Below are positions 22,227 to 33,767 of a stretch of DNA of 64,000 nt, in pieces. Location: NCBI GenBank assembly GCA_022495005.1, contig JAGYXB010000051.1, positions 2,170,001-2,234,000 on the forward strand, written 5' to 3'. The DNA is from Rhyacophila brunnea (lineage: Eukaryota; Arthropoda; Insecta; Trichoptera; Rhyacophilidae). The notes under the pieces are model-generated. The model had not been told where the DNA came from. It worked only from the letters and a program-made list of their open reading frames with translations, and did no database searches. The position numbers and the translations under genes were made by a program. The stretch's first letter is position 1. Every line of letters starts with the position of its first letter.

Positions 22227-23360
22227 GTGGAAAAGTTAATGAGGACGAGATCGCATACTAGGAACCAGTCAATACCTATAGACAATATGGCCGATCCACC
22301 CCTACTGGAGCCAGCCCTGGAATCAGTGATCACAACAGAAGAAACCGTATACACACCGGAGTTTCCGAATACATCCGCGTTTGTGAATAGTCCAAGGACG
22401 GAGTCGTCCACCCCAAGTGTTGGCCAGGAAACCATGGCTTCAGAGCGGCCGAAGCATAAGGAATGGAACCACAAACCCGAGCTAGACGTAATATACAGTG
22501 GGGCACTTCAACATAGAGTGGCCCAATTTTTGGAAGAATGCGAAAAATATTACGAGGCGGCTAGCATCTTTAAACTGGACATGACTAGCCATTGGTCAGC
22601 TGCGAGGAGAAGCAAAAACCTGGAGCTTGAAGGTGGACCCAGAAGATGACTGGGAATCATTTAAAATCCGGATGGCTCGGTATTTCGAGTCTTCAACCAG
22701 AAGACGGGCACAAGAAAACGAGCTCAAAAATCCAGGCGACAGGAGCTAGAGGATCTATTCCTGTTCTTGTTGAACAAACGGGCTTCAGCTAAATCACTCA
22801 TGCCGACAGCTAGTGATGAGGAACTGGCCGAGATCTTCTTTGATCTCCTTAACCCTCATGACCAGCTTCGAGTCAGTCAGAGCGGCTGGAAGTCCTTGGA
22901 GGGGTTGCTGGAAGTGGCAAAGCGTGTTCGACCAATTGCACTGGCCTATCAACTTCCAAGGCCAGTACCAGCCCTGTAAACAGAGACAACGCGAAGTGAC
23001 TCAAGAAACCCGCCCCGCAAAGGCCGAAACTAGTAGGGAGACCCCCGCCGAACTTAATACGGATCTCCAGCCGGAGCCTACGTCGGCCGACGCGGCTGCT
23101 TCGTCAACCAATGGAACTTCCATGATAGAGGCCGCGGAGGGTATCGAAATGACCAAGGGGTACGTCGCAGTCAGATATGTGCCAATGGCTGGCATAACAA
23201 CTCAGACTGCCCTGAAAGACATGATAGACGTCAACAGGAGGAAACCAGGCCGCAGTGAAAGGGTGCCGCCGAGACCTGTCATCGCTTTCGGCTCAGTGAT
23301 GATCAACGGGAAACTGCGAGTGACAGCGATTGTGATAATCATCATAATTCGCTTCTAGTG
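22227..23360 (+). pseudogene. Retrotransposon gag with degenerate zinc knuckle
   Basis: Structural capsid/nucleocapsid precursor. An N-terminal part (ATG 22239 region) runs about 130 residues with an acidic, Pro-rich start and HRVAQFLEECEKYYEAA. After a frameshift near 22630 the capsid core continues with a WESFKIRMARYF run and FFDLLNPHDQLRV. A third frame at 23110-23260 is Arg/Gly-rich and has QICANGWHNNSDCPER, a CCHC-like knuckle that has lost one of its cysteines. At least three frame breaks make it non-functional. Confidence 0.7.
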
Positions 23361-25130
23361 CCTGTTTATAGTGTAGATAATTAATTATAAGAATCAGAAC
23401 ACTTTTCCAGGTCTGTGAATCATGATAGTGATAACTTTCTGCGTTGAGACACAAAGTATAACCATAGCCAGTGATAGCGAACTAGTCTCAAAACAGCACG
23501 ACAAAATTAACGTAAGGGTACCGCTGCTCGCTATATCGCCAATACCTATAATAAATATCACACTCTCCAAAGAACGTAGTGGCTCAACGTTGTTCGACGA
23601 TGTAGATAAAAATGCAAATTGTAAATCTGATAATAGTCTAGGGTTAAATGAGGGATGTAAAGCGAGGAATGTATGTGATTATAATTGTTCAACAAGAGCT
23701 AATACTGCTGTAGAGATCTTAGAGAAAAAAGTGAGTAATGACCTTATAACCAAAACTAGCGATATTTACATTAATAAAAAAGCCCTTCCGGCATACATAA
23801 TTAAACAGCCTCTTCCAGCAAAAAATAAAAACTAGAGTCAGTGATCACCATGAGGTCCTTCCGACAAGCATATATAGTAAACCTCTTCAAGGTATGAATA
23901 AAAAAAATAGAGAATCATTTTGGAAGGCGAAAGCATCGCTGGGGATGATAAAAGCATAAATATACCTATAAAAAATGATATTATTTATATTATTGAACAA
24001 GATATAAATTATGTATGTTATAAACTTGATACTGTAAGTAAAATGTTCCAAACTACTGCGCCGGAAAAAAATTTGCGATATTTTACAGCCCCCAGGTGCA
24101 TTAAACGAACATATGACCGCCTAGTAACGCGGGCATTCAAAATAATGTAACTGACTTACATCGTAATTATTCAGAGCAGGCAAAATTATGGAAATGTGAC
24201 GGAGCGTTGGCAAATAACAATTCTAAAAATAAATCTGCGTCCCTTCAAACATCCGGCCAGACGCAGGTGCTATGTCTAGATGCAAATATTGCCAAGCCAA
24301 GATTGAAATTTAAACAAACATTGTGCATAACATCATTATCGGAGAAGCGAATCACTAATATCGATAAACAAACACTACCACATGAAGTAGGTAATATTGA
24401 CGTAGAAATGTATAATAAACAAACTATTATTAACAATAAAATTAATAATGGTAAAGTTAATAAAAAATTAGTACATGATAGTTGTAAGAATTTATCAAGT
24501 AATCGTAGGAAAGAATTATTATTAAATACCAAGGGTAAAGCCGGTCATGTTGGATCGAATAAAATGGAGGCATGCAAAAATGTATTGCCAAAGTCGGTCA
24601 CCATTCCCAATAATAGTAATGAAACTTTATTAAATAATAATAATGCTGAAGATAATAGAATATTTCGGATAAATGTTTGTGTTGTGGATTAGAATTAACT
24701 ATAAATTTAAATTCGATGCAAAATTAATAGTGAAGATAATCATCAGATAAAAAAATGTAGAAATTACGAAGGCATAGTGGATAAAAATGGAAGATGTATA
24801 CTCTGCCGGAAAAGAGTACTTCCTATACTAGATGACGAAGTTAAGGATAACATTATATTCGATAGTAAGAACATTGAATATGACTATGATATGATTAGAA
24901 ATAGCAAGCAAATATGTATAGATTGTAAGGAAAGTAGATATATAGATATTTACGAGGGGGTGGGTAATTATAATTTCAACATAGATGATAATAATAAAAA
25001 TGTAGGTGTAGTTATTAATAGGTATAGGCAAGACGGAGGTCAACCGAAATGTGGGGTAATTGGTGACGTACCCGCTGCGGGAATATATCTGACCGGAGGT
25101 GGAATCACTTCACATCCAAGTGGAGAACAC
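23361..25130 (+). pseudogene. Unrecognised linker ORFs between gag and protease
   Basis: Four plus-strand frames (23422-23835, 23920-24150, 24207-24692, 24777-25187) together cover almost the entire 1.7 kb and are rich in Asn, Ile and Lys. They look like one decayed long frame. The last has ILCRKRV and about 40 residues later CIDCKES, a possible four-Cys metal site. I do not recognise the protein. Its place between zinc knuckle and protease makes it either an unusually long gag-pol linker or a foreign insertion, and no terminal repeats mark an insertion. Confidence 0.45.
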
Positions 25131-25640
25131 CTCAGAATACAGGAAGTTACGAGGCAGTCATTTACACCGGAGCGACACGCTCTCTAGTAAAACAAAGTTT
25201 TGGTACTCTCACCCTACGAAACAAGGGGGATACCTCAGACTATTGTCACGGCGGATGGTGAAACACTACACACTAGAGGCGACGTTTTAATCAGGGGACA
25301 CTTACGAGACAGTCCCGTGGAACTGAATGCCTTAGCACTCGACGATTTGAACATAGACCTTTTAATTGGTTTAGACTGGCTGACACAACAGGAAGCCGTC
25401 ATCGATCTGAAGCGTCGGTGTATACATTTCGGAGACCAGAAACGACAGACGATTCATTGTCAAACAAATAGGACGTTACACGTTACCGTGCGGCCCTATT
25501 ACTCTGGCAGAACTGGACCCAGGGATCCCTGAAGCTTCCCGAGCTTCCTTGACTAAGGACATGGAAGACTTTGCGGACAGGTTCGCGGAAACCGGTCCCC
25601 CAAGTAGGACGACGGAAGTGCAAATCTACTTGAAGGATCC
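25131..25640 (+). pseudogene. Retropepsin-like protease and start of polymerase
   Basis: Aspartic protease that would process the polyprotein. The active-site region near 25145-25190 reads AVIYTGATRSLV. The catalytic Asp of the usual D-T/S-G-A is Tyr here. After a frameshift near 25200 the flap and second conserved block follow: VTADGETLHTRGDVLI and DLLIGLDWLTQQEAVIDL (about 25345-25400), the latter being the characteristic ILG-like motif. Then LTKDMEDFADRFAETG and VQIYLKDPTPF mark the beginning of the polymerase before it is cut off by a TAG and the LTR end. Enzymatically dead as it stands. Confidence 0.75.
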
Positions 25641-25682
25641 AACACCTTTTCATTAGGATCAGAATCGAAAAGAAAACAAATA

Positions 25683-25741
25683 CTTTGACACCTCGGGTCG
25701 CCACAACTGAGCTAAGCCATAAATACCCTGAGGATATGTCA
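25683..25741 (+). repeat. 3' LTR end
   Basis: GACACCTCGGGTCGCC and the ending CCCTGAGGATATGTCA match 43733-43791 and the 22115-22131 end. Only the last ~60 bp are shared confidently. Confidence 0.6.
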
Positions 25742-26205
25742 TATACTAACGCCATACATTGTTGTGGAACACGTCAAACCGCGACTAAAAAACAAAACAA
25801 AGAAAAACGATGCGTAGGAGGACATTGGCAATGTGTTGAAATTGCCAAGAAAAGGAAGTAAAGGCGAAATTACACACCGTTCGCAGTTTATTCGTGAAAA
25901 AAAAAATATCATTGTCCAAAACCACCGGTAGCAGACGGGATGATTTGAAATCGAGTTCATGGTTTGCCTATGATGCAATGAAGTATTAAATGAGGAGCGA
26001 AAACTTCCGGCAGCATGGATACTTTGGATACACAAGTACGTTTATATTTTATAACCGAATTCAAAAAAATAGGTTCTTCTTAATAAATAAACAGTCTTTA
26101 TTTTAAAGTCATCCTTTTTACAATTACTTAATAAACTCACATGATAGACCATTTCAAACATTTTAACAACTTCAAAGTCAAATTACTCAAAACTAATATT
26201 CTCCA
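25742..26205. other. Nothing recognised
   Basis: Low-complexity A-rich runs at 25785-25805 and 25895-25905; no family identified. Confidence 0.4.
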
Positions 26206-26211
26206 GTTAGT

Positions 26212-27472
26212 GTGTTCTGCCAGAACAGAGACGATATAATGTCAGAGATAGTGACACAAACGAACAATTTTTTTACACATATTTACACTACAACTGCCCT
26301 GGGACCGAAATCGCGGTCACATAACTGGACCGATAGATACATCAGTGCCGGAACTATACACATTTTTTGCTGTCTCTTTGCTGATGACCAGAAATAAACA
26401 TACTACGATCGAGGAGCATTGGAGCACCGATCCGTACCTCCATGCTGATGTTTTTGGTAAAATTATGCCAAGAGACCGCTACCAAATAATCCTACAGATG
26501 CTCCATTTTTATGATTCGAATGTGACCACCACAGATAGGCTGGTCAAAATACGTTTACTTCTGGAGCACACGCGCAAATTTTTTAGAGAGACAATGCTCC
26601 CGCACCAAAACTTGTATATTGACGAAAGTATCATTGTTAAAGGGCAGGCTCATATTTAAACAATTTCTCCTGTCAAAATGGCATCGTTTTGGGATAAAAA
26701 TGGTTGTATTTTGCGATGTCAAGACCGGCTATATAATTGATTTTATTATATATTGTGGCGATGGCACAGATATAGTGGACGACCAAAATTTGGGTATATC
26801 TGGTGCGGTGGTAACAACGCTATTAAATGATTAGGAAAAGATCACACCTTATGGTGTGATAATAATTGGTATTCCAGCCCAGCTCTTTTTAAATTCCTCC
26901 ACACTAATAAAACTAATGCTTGTGGCACGGTTAGGAAGAACCGGAAGGAGATGCCAAGCTTTAAAAGTTTGAAAAGGGGAGAGACGGAAGCCATATCAAA
27001 AAGCCCATTATTGGCCCTTAAATGGCACGATAGGAGGGATGTCCATATGTTAACCACGCTTCATGATGACTCGTTTAGACCAACAGGAAAAACTAATTTT
27101 AGGACAGGGGAACCCATCATGAAACCTAAGTGTGTGTTGGACTATAACAAAAATATGGGGACGTTGGACAAAGTGGATATGATGCTCAGTAGTCTTTCGT
27201 GCATGCGAAAGTCTATTAATTGGTACAAGAAGGTGGCTTTCCACATAATAGACTTATATTTATTAAATGCTTACAATTTATTCAAATTTGAAACAGGTAG
27301 CAAAAAAATATTGGCCGAATTTCAATTATGGGTAATTAAACAACTTGTGGAAAAATTTGGTGTAAAAACTGTACATCCCCATATGCGCCGGCCACACGGT
27401 AGCGACTTACCGTGCGGTTTTGCCTGTGCAAAAAAAACGGAACACTCTCGCGTGGCCACACGGCACAAGTAA
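26212..27472 (+). pseudogene. piggyBac-like transposase remnant 2
   Basis: Catalytic part of a TTAA-specific transposase. Seen: SRSHNWTD (26320), EEHWSTDPYLHADVFGKIM (26410-26470), MLHFYDSN (26502), the first catalytic region LYIDESIIVKGR (about 26610-26645), KWHRFGIKMVVFCDVKTGY (26678-26735), and GVSG-like GISGAVVTTLLND. The second catalytic Asp lies in DNNWYSSPALF (about 26862-26895), then ACGTVRKNRKEMPSF, LALKWHDRRDVHML (27014-27055) and DYNKNMGTLDKVDMM (27140-27185). It ends near 27472 without a cysteine-rich domain. Three or four frameshifts break it, and the N-terminal ~100 residues are missing. It differs from the remnant at 12408-13505. Confidence 0.9.
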
Positions 27473-27540
27473 AACTGCGCAAACCTCATTACATTACGAC
27501 AGAAGTCGTCGTTGTGAAAACATTTTTCGGAATCGCAGCA

Positions 27541-27651
27541 ATGTCGTCAAGTGACGATTTGTTTTTGTCACAAGCATTTTTCTTTTGTTCATTGGTTAAT
27601 AAAAGAGAAATAAATCCTCCAGATCCAAGTGGACCAAACAATGGCTATTGA
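27541..27651 (+). pseudogene. Short ORF, possibly Harbinger-like N-terminus
   Basis: Thirty-six codons start MSSSDDLFLSQAFF. An acidic Ser/Asp start followed by a hydrophobic helix is seen at the N-terminus of PIF/Harbinger nucleases, but this is too short to assign. It ends just before the terminal repeat of the next element. Confidence 0.2.
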
Positions 27652-28024
27652 GATGAAACATACATTCGCATATAAATCAGAATTTTTTGCTTAAATATAA
27701 TATATGAGGCGTCTAGTTACAAAAAGCGATAAAACCATATTTTGTCGAAATCGAGAAAAAAATATATTCGTATTGTCCGCGTAATTTTACACCATGTGTG
27801 AAAATTTTATGTTCCTAAACACGTTATAAACCTACAAAAAAAATGTTTAAATTCTTAATTTGGTACAAAAAGCGAATATTTGAAGTCTGGTAGATTCCGC
27901 GCGCATTTAAGTCGACAAATCAGCGAGCGGTAGATATTAAAAATGACGTCAGAACTAAATCTCAAGTTGTATGCTCAAGGTGACAGTTATTCGTTGTATT
28001 CATTTCGTTTTATCACTATAAATA

Positions 28025-28128
28025 ATGAGTGACTTACTCCGAAATATAAAAAAGATTACTAATGGAGTGTCTAGAAAGCGAAGACAAAACAAAGATTCGT
28101 GGAAAAAAGAACAGGAACGCCGTATAAA
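28025..28128 (+). CDS. First coding exon of outer YSD-GQN transposase
   Basis: ATG at 28025 opens 34 codons plus two bases (start MSDLLRNIKK, then a basic RKRRQNKDSWKKEQERR stretch) ending at a perfect donor GTAAGT (28129). The exon is uninterrupted. Joined in phase to the acceptor at 33766-33767 it continues in frame into YTPTILPGLPPC. The same exon, exactly 104 nt and in the same phase, occurs at 57906-58009. Basic N-termini of this kind commonly bind DNA or act as nuclear localisation signals. The region 27920-28020 upstream would be the promoter; it has a TATAAA-like CTATAAATA at 28016-28024. Confidence 0.7.
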
Positions 28129-28433
28129 GTAAGTAAAGTTTGTACTACATGCCACGTACAGTGTAACCGCTAAATATATATTTTTAATTTTAAATTAGTA
28201 TTTTTTGTGTAATATTTTTGTCTATACTGAGTGTTATGTTAGTAAATGTTTGTTTTTAATTTTTGCTATGAAATATATTAGATTTAAATCGATTATAGTT
28301 TATGCATTTTCTTACGTAAAGCGTATTCTATGAAAATAAGCATATCAAAACAACTTGTTAAAATGAATTTCCAGTGGATTCCAAATGCGGCTGCTGTTTA
28401 TTATATTCTTTATATTCACTTTATGAAATTTAG

Positions 28434-28728
28434 GTACAAGTCAGTTATGGGGAAGCCAGGCGGGAACCCCGCGAATTGTCGTAGATGATCAGGGGCCACG
28501 TGATACGCTCAATTAAGACCGGGTGTGGTGCGTGGCGGGTTTTTGTTTGGAGGGATTAACTTAATGATTAATTAATTAATGTCGTAGACGATTTGCCAAA
28601 ATTCATGAATTTAAAAAATGAAAATCTAGCCTTACCTAACCTAAACTAACCCAACCTAACAAATAATCCAGTATATCGGCTATTTTCGAAATGTGCTTGC
28701 CACTGGTTTCCCCATAACCGATTTGTAC
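28434..28728. mobile_element. MITE with ~33-bp terminal inverted repeats in the intron
   Basis: GTACAAGTCAGTTATGGGGA at the left is matched by an inverted copy ending at 28728 (TCCCCATAACCGATTTGTAC). The interior is non-coding and contains AACCTAACC-type runs at 28635-28665. No clear target duplication. Confidence 0.65.
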
Positions 28729-28820
28729 AAAAATTTATGTTTAAAATTAAACTCTTCCCATACATGTCCGTGGTGTTTGGGCATAACCTGAAAACTGCTT
28801 TTTTGGCTATTTTATGTTAA

Positions 28821-29893
28821 GGGGGGACATGCTTGTCGTAGGTCAAAATTGAGTTTTTATTGTATTTTCAAACAATGATCCTGGACACTCCTTAAACGTT
28901 GTAGATAATCTATTTATATAATTTTGAAGCCTTATTATCCCTCATATTTATTTTAAACATTTGATGACTGCATAAAGTATTTTTGTTACATAAAATAGTA
29001 TTCTTTTAAACCTCTCGCTCTAATGTTTTAGAATATAGTCATATTTCGGTACATAATGTGCAGTGGTGTTAAGATTTTTTACATTTATTAATTTTTAAAC
29101 GCATTTATAAAACCATTAGCCATAAATTGACAAACTATAATTAAAGTAGGGAGTAAAATTATGTTAACGCGCGTGTTTGAACATGTACCTAACCGAATTT
29201 TTTTTTATTTTTTTTTTAACGATGCATGTTCAAACACGCGCGTCAATATCATTTTACTCCCTACTTCAATTATAGTTTGTCAATTTATGGCTACGGCCGT
29301 ATGTTGTAGCTTAACCACTGGGAAATGACAAAAGAAATGGCGTATTTCAAAAAAACACTACCTTATTCTTAGGTCAATAATTATTATAAAGCAATCATTA
29401 TTCATAAGATGTTTATCACACTTGAATGGTCAAAGACATAGCTTATAATAAGTATCTTTAGAATCATCTTCAAATGTGTTAATCTTGCCGATTTTTTGAA
29501 TAATAAAATGCCTAATTCTTGTCAAATTTGGGATCACAGAGATTATCAATATAATTTTTTATCGTGAATATTTTACAAAAATTATCTCGTAATAAATTAT
29601 ACTAATGGTTTTATAAATGCGTTTAAAAATTAATAAAAAAATCATAACACCACTGCACAGTTATGTACCGAAATATGACTATATTCTAAAACATTAGAGC
29701 GAGAAGTTTAAAATACTATTTTATGTAACAAAAATACTTTATGCAGTCATCAAATGTTTAAAATAAACATGAGGGATAATAAGGCTTCAAAATTATATAA
29801 ATAGATTATCTACAACGTTTAAGGAGTGTCCAGGATCATTGTTTGAAAATACAATAAAAACTCAATTTTGACCTACGACGAGCACGTGGGCCG
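28821..29893. mobile_element. TTAA fold-back element with ~290-bp arms
   Basis: Flanked by TTAA at 28817-28820 and 29894-29897. The left arm (about 28830-29125) and the right arm (about 29587-29885) are inverted copies over roughly 290 bp at high identity. For instance CTCGCTCTAATGTTTTAGAA at 29021-29040 is mirrored at 29682-29701. The ends (GGGGGGACATGCTTGTCGTAGG-like) are less well conserved. TTAA duplication points to piggyBac mobilisation. The central loop holds a second inverted-repeat element (29118-29314). Confidence 0.85.
29118..29314. mobile_element. Small inverted-repeat element inside the fold-back
   Basis: GCCATAAATTGACAAACTAT at 29120 is mirrored at 29271-29292, with inner arms around GTTCAAACACGCGCG. 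The right end continues to GTTGTAGC then TTAA (29311-29314). The corresponding left outer ~22 bp are missing. Its right half occurs again at 62698-62792. Confidence 0.7.
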
Positions 29894-30220
29894 TTAAGAG
29901 TAAAAAGTTTGTCAGTATTGTATGTTCTTTCATTTGGTAATAACATGATATCTGCATTTCAATTCGAAATGCCTCAAACGCGTTGATAATTATCATGATA
30001 TGTGAACAAACACAACAGTTAGTTTGGTCAAAACACGACAAAGGATCTTATCATATTTTGATCTTACTACGAGTAGTAACTGTAAGGTACATATGATATC
30101 TGCTCACTTATCAGCTTTGGACCAAATTGTCTATGGGACTTGTCGTTTGACAGGTGTCAGTTAACACAGTTACCGGGTAATGATCTAGCGTGTGCTGTTG
30201 TTAAATACTTTTTTTCTTAA

Positions 30221-30850
30221 CCGGTTAGATGCCACGACCGTATATATATACGGTCTACAATTCCGTGAGCGCAGTGCCGACCATAGCAAATGACCGTATA
30301 TATACGGTCCACTTTGACACCTATTTTTACTATCCAATGACAATTATTTTAATAATTCAAACATATGGCATACACAGCAACATGTCTTGGAATCATGGTG
30401 TAATGTTTTCGTATTTGCACAACTTTTTTTTTGTTTTAAAATCAGTGTTTTAAAATAGCTTCATCTCGTTACCGATATGTGTCGCTCAGCAGGGTTGACA
30501 CACACGTGTTGACAATATCAGTCAGTTGTCTCGTGATATTTGCATTGCTAACCAAACTTTGTTTCACGGGTGGAATACTGGAATATTGTGATTTTATAGT
30601 TTATTTCTTTTATGATAGTTTTATAATCGTGTGTAAGTTTTGTGACAACCCTGACGTTTTGTAAAATATTTGGTTTTGATTTTTTTAATAAATGGCGAAG
30701 CAGATGACAAATAGTGCATTTATTTGGTAAATCTATATGATATACTATTAATTTATCGCCAAAAAATATATATTTATTAGGTTTTATTTTTTAAAAGAAA
30801 ATCGCGGCCCTTCATGCACGGCCATACTAAAATTCCCGGCATATAACCGG
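30221..30850. mobile_element. TTAA-flanked element, CCGGTTA ends
   Basis: TTAA at 30217-30220 and 30851-30854 flank inverted ends CCGGTTAGATGCC and GGCATATAACCGG. The 630-bp body contains two perfect palindromes, GACCGTATATATATACGGTC (30236-30255) and GACCGTATATATACGGTC (30292-30309). No transposase. Another piggyBac-mobilised piece by its target. Confidence 0.85.
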
Positions 30851-30882
30851 TTAATTAAAGCGTTCATATTACATTAAAAAAC

Positions 30883-33249
30883 ATGTCTTCGCGTGGAAAA
30901 ACCATGGTTCAAATGTGTCTCAATAAAGAGAATGGAAAACTTGCTCATGAGGTAAGTTATGGCATGTTTTAATTTTAAATGAAATAGAGGTTATGTTTCG
31001 CATTGTTTTAAACGTATAATTTCTAATTTTACAGTAATATTCAAACATATTTCCAAGTTAATACGTATTAAAAATTAAGTTACAGACTTCACCCCTACTG
31101 CTGAATGTTAATAATATTATGATGCCAGCTACTACTGGAAGTATTAATAATTGTCAAACATCATCGGAAATTGAAACACTTCATTTGGATGAAATTGTGG
31201 TGAGTAGAAATTGTATAGATGCCTCACATAGAGACACAAGTACCTACTTTAAAAGAATGTACTTATTAACATATTCTTATGTTAGTGTTATTGAATTAAT
31301 GATTAATGTTTTTCACGTGCAAGCCGTAGAAAGTGGTACTTAAAGTGATCCTTTCGAATGCTCTTCAGATGAATGGGCTTCTTTGGAAGACCAACTTTGT
31401 ACATCAAATACATCCGAGGAAGAAGATCCACAAGTAGAAATACTCCAGACACCAATAATTATAAAGAAACGTAAGCGTGGCCAAGGCCCTATGCAAAGGA
31501 AGCTATGTAAAGAACGCTCTAATAATTTGATATTAGGTTTGTCTTACGTAAACAGCAAAGGCAACACTGTTGAAGCTAAAGGACAAATGAAACTACTGGA
31601 TTGCAAATTAAAATGCAAAACTAAGTTAAACCAGGATTACCTTAACGGACTATATGCGAGTTACAGGTCACTTTTGACTCGAGGTGCCCAGAGGCAATAC
31701 TTGTCTGGTCTGATTTTGTTGAAACCAAAAGCCAGAGAAACCAAAAATAGTGTAACGAAGAATCGTTTAATGACTGCTATTTATAACATTGATCAAGATG
31801 GGGTTTTTATTCACGTCTGTAAAACTTGTTTCCTGAATATTTTTGGGGAAAAAAGAGGATATTTAGATAAAATTATCAAGAAGAAAAAGTCAGATAATCC
31901 AATAATAAATACAGATCAAAGAGGGAAGTCAAGTCCAGCTAACAAAAGATCTGAAATGGATATACAATTAGTTAACGACCACATTAATAGTTTTCCAGCA
32001 TACGAAAGTCATTACACACGACGGGATACACAGAAAAAATATTTATCGCAAGAGTTAAATATGAGAAAAATATATGATTTATATGTAGAAAGCAGTCGAT
32101 CAAGCAATTGTTTACCAGTTAGCTTAAGTGTTTATAGAAACATTTTTGTAACGCACAATTTAAGGTTCGAGAAGCCTCAAAAGGATACATGCAAAACTTA
32201 CGATATAATGGACATACAAATCAAAGATACCATGGACGAAATGCACAAAAATTCTTCAATAGAAAAGCAGATTGAACACCAAACCACAGCAGATTTCCAC
32301 TATGAAAGCAAGCGAAAAGATAAAGATATTGCTTCGGGATCAAATGAAAAAGTAGTAGTTGCCATGTTTGATCTCCAGAAATGTCTGGAAACTCCTCATA
32401 TTACATCCAGTATTGCTTTCTATAAGAGGAAACTTTGGACCTTCAACCTCACAGTACGCAACTGCAACACCCGTAAAACATCATGCTTTATGTGGCATGA
32501 GGGTACAGCAAAGAGAGGGGCAAACGAAATTGCTTCATGACTCTGTAAGTTTAATATGGAATTGCCTGAACCAACTGAAAAACTTATCCTCTATTCGGAT
32601 ACATGGCCTGGCCAAAACCGAAATACAATTTTACCAGTAATGTTTTCAGTCGCAGTTCAGATGAAGCCAAACCTGACTGAAATAAATCATAAATTTTTAG
32701 TTCCTGGGCACACTCACCTTGAATGTGATTCAGACCATGCATTGATTGAGATTTAGAAAGCAGCGTGAGAACGTTATCCTGGCAATTCCTCATGATTGGA
32801 TTACTCTAATTCGCCTAGCAAGTCCGAATTTTATAGTTACACACATGAACCAATCAGATTTCATTAACTTTTCTAACTTTTTAGAAACGATATTGATGAA
32901 GAAAACTGTCGATTCTGAAAGGGCATCGTTCAACTGGACAAAAATATTTTGGATCCAAGTGACTAAAAGTGATGGACTTGGATGTATAAAATTTATATAC
33001 AGTTTGAACGATGAACCTTTCCGAATATGTTTACTCAATAGAAGAGGACGGCCCAGTGATGTGTCGTCAATTTCATTGCCACAAGCTTATTCAGGACCAC
33101 TGTGTATTGACAAAAAAAAATACAATGATCTGATATCTTTGCTACAATTTTTAGACCCAGTGTACCATAATTTTTACATGAGTTTGACTAACAATTCCAT
33201 CTCTGTTCCTGATGAAGATACTGATAGTGATGATATATATGAGGAATAA
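30883..33249 (+). pseudogene. Nested YSD-GQN transposase, nearly intact, 3 exons
   Basis: Best-preserved member of the family. Exon 1 (30883-30951, start MSSRGKTMVQM, donor GTAAGT) and exon 2 (31086-31199, donor GTGAGT) are in phase. Exon 3 runs from an acceptor at 31328-31329 to the stop at 33247-33249. Exon 3 shows, in order: KRKRGQGP, a Cys-containing RLMTAIYN...VCKTCFLNIFG region (31765-31850), INSFPAYESHYTRRDTQKKY (31987-32043), the first acidic motif MFDLQKCLETP (about 32364-32396), the second YSDTWPGQNRNT (32595-32630), the third GHTHLECDSDHALIE (32707-32751), then IPHDWITLIR and an acidic C-terminus. Only three lesions were seen: a frame slip near 31343, an in-frame TGA at 32538-32540, and a one-base slip near 32755. 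AATAAA lies at 33415-33420. Confidence 0.75.
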
Positions 33250-33767
33250 TATTTTTAGTGCTCTTAGTTATGTGTGTAACGGTTATGTGGGTGCATGTTC
33301 TTCCTGACATTATATTATAAATCTGCTTTTATTAATCTATATACTATTCAGAAATACTTTTTTTGTATTTTGTGTTTAATGTTTAAGTCTATAATGTATT
33401 CATTTCAATAGTGTAATAAAAAGTTCTTGAATGCGTTTTATTACTTGGAAATTCGGTGACTTTGTGGTCAAACCCTGGTAAGTGCATACTTTCAAAGATA
33501 GGTTTTACAATTATTATTTGATCAACTCCTGATAAGTGATATTATTTTCTTAATTAGTGAAAATTAAAAATCTAATTCATGTTATATTCTTCTCTATTTA
33601 TTTATTTCAAAATGTATTTTGAATGTTGGACTAAAAATCAAACCGGGATTTATGCGGGCGATTCAAACTTTAAAATTGCTCTCCTGAAAATTTAATATAT
33701 TGCAGTTATCAGGTTATGCCCAAACATAACGGATGTATACTAAATAAATTACTTTCTATTTTTTTAG

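Larger units (their letters stand above)
22132..25741 (+). mobile_element. Deleted LTR retrotransposon
   Basis: Order seen: LTR end, primer-binding site, gag, zinc-knuckle region, a long Asn/Ile-rich linker, protease, the first residues of a polymerase, and then a second LTR end (25683-25741). Reverse transcriptase, RNase H and integrase are missing, removed by an internal deletion ending near 25640. The gag/protease style is Ty3/Gypsy-like in general layout; clade not determined. Another LTR end of the family stands alone at 43733-43791. Confidence 0.7.
28767..33733 (+). mobile_element. YSD-GQN element nested in the intron, 5.0 kb
   Basis: The outer ends, TCCGTGGTGTTTGGGCATAA at 28767 and its inverted match ending at 33733 (TTATGCCCAAACATAACGGA), form a ~32-bp inverted repeat with about four mismatches. 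Flanks are ATACATG and TGTATAC, too degenerate for a firm target duplication. Inside are two TTAA elements and a nearly complete three-exon transposase gene (30883-33249). It is inserted within the intron of a relative (27706-35384), in the same orientation. Confidence 0.65.

Noticed and set aside
28600..28670. Interstitial telomere repeats (CCTAACC)n
   Set aside because: Only a few degenerate AACCTAACC units inside a MITE; no run long enough.
32538..32540. Programmed read-through of the TGA in the nested transposase
   Set aside because: The neighbouring copies have an ordinary codon here and two other lesions exist in the same gene, so simple decay is enough.
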